Shown: positions 63,039-64,000 of the stretch, piece by piece
How the letters are laid out: each line of letters opens with the position of its first letter
Numbering within the stretch: the stretch's first letter is position 1
Source of the DNA: Clostridium oryzae
Lineage (GTDB): Bacteria; Bacillota; Clostridia; Clostridiales; Clostridiaceae
Length of the DNA stretch: 64,000 nucleotides
Direction: 5' to 3'
Assembly: GCF_002029235.1 (NCBI RefSeq)
Contig: NZ_MZGV01000015.1
Span: 1 to 64,000, forward strand
The notes under the pieces: model-generated
What the model was told of the DNA's origin: nothing
What the model saw: only the letters and a program-made list of their open reading frames with translations
The model's database searches: none
Program-made: the position numbers and the translations under genes

Positions 63039-64000
63039 TTATATATTAGCAGCTACTTCGTAGGCATCCCATATTGCATACATTATGTTAGAAACTTTCC
63101 TTGCATCACCGATAACGTGAATATCATCTATATCATATTTTAGTTCTTCATAAAGGGTCTTCTCTGCATTGTAGCCTACTGCTAAAACTATACTGTCTGC
63201 TTTTATTTCTTTAGTTTCACCAATACTTTCAATTATAACACCTTTATCAGTTGTATTCAAAACCTTTGATGAAGTTAGTACATTTACTCCGTTAAATGGT
63301 ACTAATCTTTCAAGCATCTCTGAATTTGCATGACAGAGTGGACTGTTCAATGCTAATAATTTATTCTGAAGTTCTACAATGGTTACATTCTTGTTATTTT
63401 CCGCCAACCATATAGCAAGTTCACAGCCAACTAATCCTCCTCCGACAACTACTATATCTTTTCCTGGATCAGCTTTTTTCATGAGGATTTCTTCTGCAGT
63501 ATAAACTTTTCTGTTGTCACCCAAATCAAATATCTTGGGTGAGGAGCCAGTTGCTATAATAACAGCATCTGCACCGCTGTTTCTAACAATATCAGCAGTA
63601 ACCTCAACGTTAAACCTTACTTCTACATTCAAATCATCAAGTGTGGCTTCATACCATTTTATAAGCAGGTGATCATCCTCTTTAAATTCAGGAGCACCCC
63701 CAGGTATAAGATTTCCTCCAAGTCTTGAACTTTTTTCGTATATAGTTGGCTTATGTCCGCGAAGAGCTAGAACTCGTGCAGCTTCACAGCCTGCAACACC
63801 ACCTCCGACTATGAGAACATTTTTTATTTTAAGAGGAGGTATTAACGCAGCTTCTTTTTCCCTGCATGCTGCAGGATTCACAGCACAATTAAGAGCCGAG
63901 AATTCTTGAATACGTCCCATACATCCTTCCTGACATGAAAGACATGGTCTAATAAAAGCAGTTTTCCCACTGCGAAGTTTATTAACATAATTCTCATCAG
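63039..64000 (-). CDS. 2-enoate reductase/NADH:flavin oxidoreductase family protein, N-terminus outside the window
   Basis: The C-terminal 320 residues are present and the frame is open to the right edge. The first visible part ends in RPCLSCQEGCMGRI, then ALNCAVNPAACRE, the four-cysteine [4Fe-4S] motif (C-x2-C-x3-C-x11-C) of Old Yellow Enzyme-type iron-sulfur flavoproteins. It is followed by an FAD/NAD(P)H domain with VLIVGGGVAGCEAARVLALRG and IVVVGGGLVGCELAIWLAEN. The N-terminal TIM barrel should lie to the right. Such enzymes reduce enoates or related compounds. The visible ATG at 63920 is internal and not the start. Confidence 0.88.
   Translation of the reverse strand, partial: DENYVNKLRSGKTAFIRPCLSCQEGCMGRIQEFSALNCAVNPAACREKEAALIPPLKIKNVLIVGGGVAGCEAARVLALRGHKPTIYEKSSRLGGNLIPGGAPEFKEDDHLLIKWYEATLDDLNVEVRFNVEVTADIVRNSGADAVIIATGSSPKIFDLGDNRKVYTAEEILMKKADPGKDIVVVGGGLVGCELAIWLAENNKNVTIVELQNKLLALNSPLCHANSEMLERLVPFNGVNVLTSSKVLNTTDKGVIIESIGETKEIKADSIVLAVGYNAEKTLYEELKYDIDDIHVIGDARKVSNIMYAIWDAYEVAANI

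Overview
The window looks like the chromosome of a low-GC, Gram-positive clostridium, probably Clostridium sensu stricto. The DNA is very AT-rich, and TTG/GTG starts follow strong GGAGG-type ribosome binding sites. T-box leaders, a HutP antiterminator, CheV, PF06541 membrane proteins and a 2-enoate-reductase-type flavoprotein are all typical of that group. I see no rRNA, tRNA, CRISPR array, prophage or complete insertion sequence. The content is mostly housekeeping and metabolic.

Layout. 1-880: end of an unidentified gene, then non-coding DNA with a large multi-hairpin repeat. 0.9-7.8 kb: DUF362 ferredoxin protein, an ArsR-type regulator with an MFS exporter, an alpha/beta hydrolase with its TetR regulator and paired operators, and a MATE pump. 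8-12.2 kb: dapA behind a lysine-type T-box, then hutP-hutH-fchA with a HutP-controlled terminator. 12.3-20.5 kb: gene debris, a GH43 glycosidase, rlmA, a second MATE pump, cheV, pepF and a rhomboid protease. 20.5-35.5 kb: small membrane, sulfur-transfer and DksA-like proteins, a DUF89 protein with mltG, a secreted transglutaminase, dbpA, a heterodimeric ABC exporter, two secreted wall-acting enzymes and a tandem pair of RimK-like ATP-grasp ligases. 35.6-43 kb: psuK-psuG, a DUF6483 protein, an orphan P-II protein, ddl with a MocR regulator, and aroG. 43.3-52.8 kb: PAP2 phosphatase, a class B PBP, a Ser/Asn-rich lysozyme-like protein, a thioesterase, a kinase-like protein, hemolysin III, ilvE and mnmA. 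52.9-64 kb: thrS behind a threonine T-box, lysC, asd, two glycosyltransferases, an MBL hydrolase, a broken gene, a TetR regulator and a truncated flavoenzyme.

Functional links. dapA, lysC and asd supply the lysine/diaminopimelate branch, and with ddl, mltG, the PBP and the M15 and amidase proteins there is a scattered cell-wall theme. Amino-acid control is mostly by RNA: two T-boxes, the HutP site, and perfect hairpins placed at or near the predicted 5' ends of the aroG, ilvE and lysC messages.

The most unusual non-coding feature is a dispersed hairpin repeat. It has a conserved internal core (GGAGGCATTTTTCAGCCGACGG) but variable, still-complementary arms, and it sits mainly between convergent genes. 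Related elements include a 260-bp multi-hairpin copy at 618-877 and a 48-nt near-identical partner at 41.9 kb. A separate 370-bp palindrome lies at 33.4-33.7 kb. All family and function calls come from reading motifs by eye; no database search was run.
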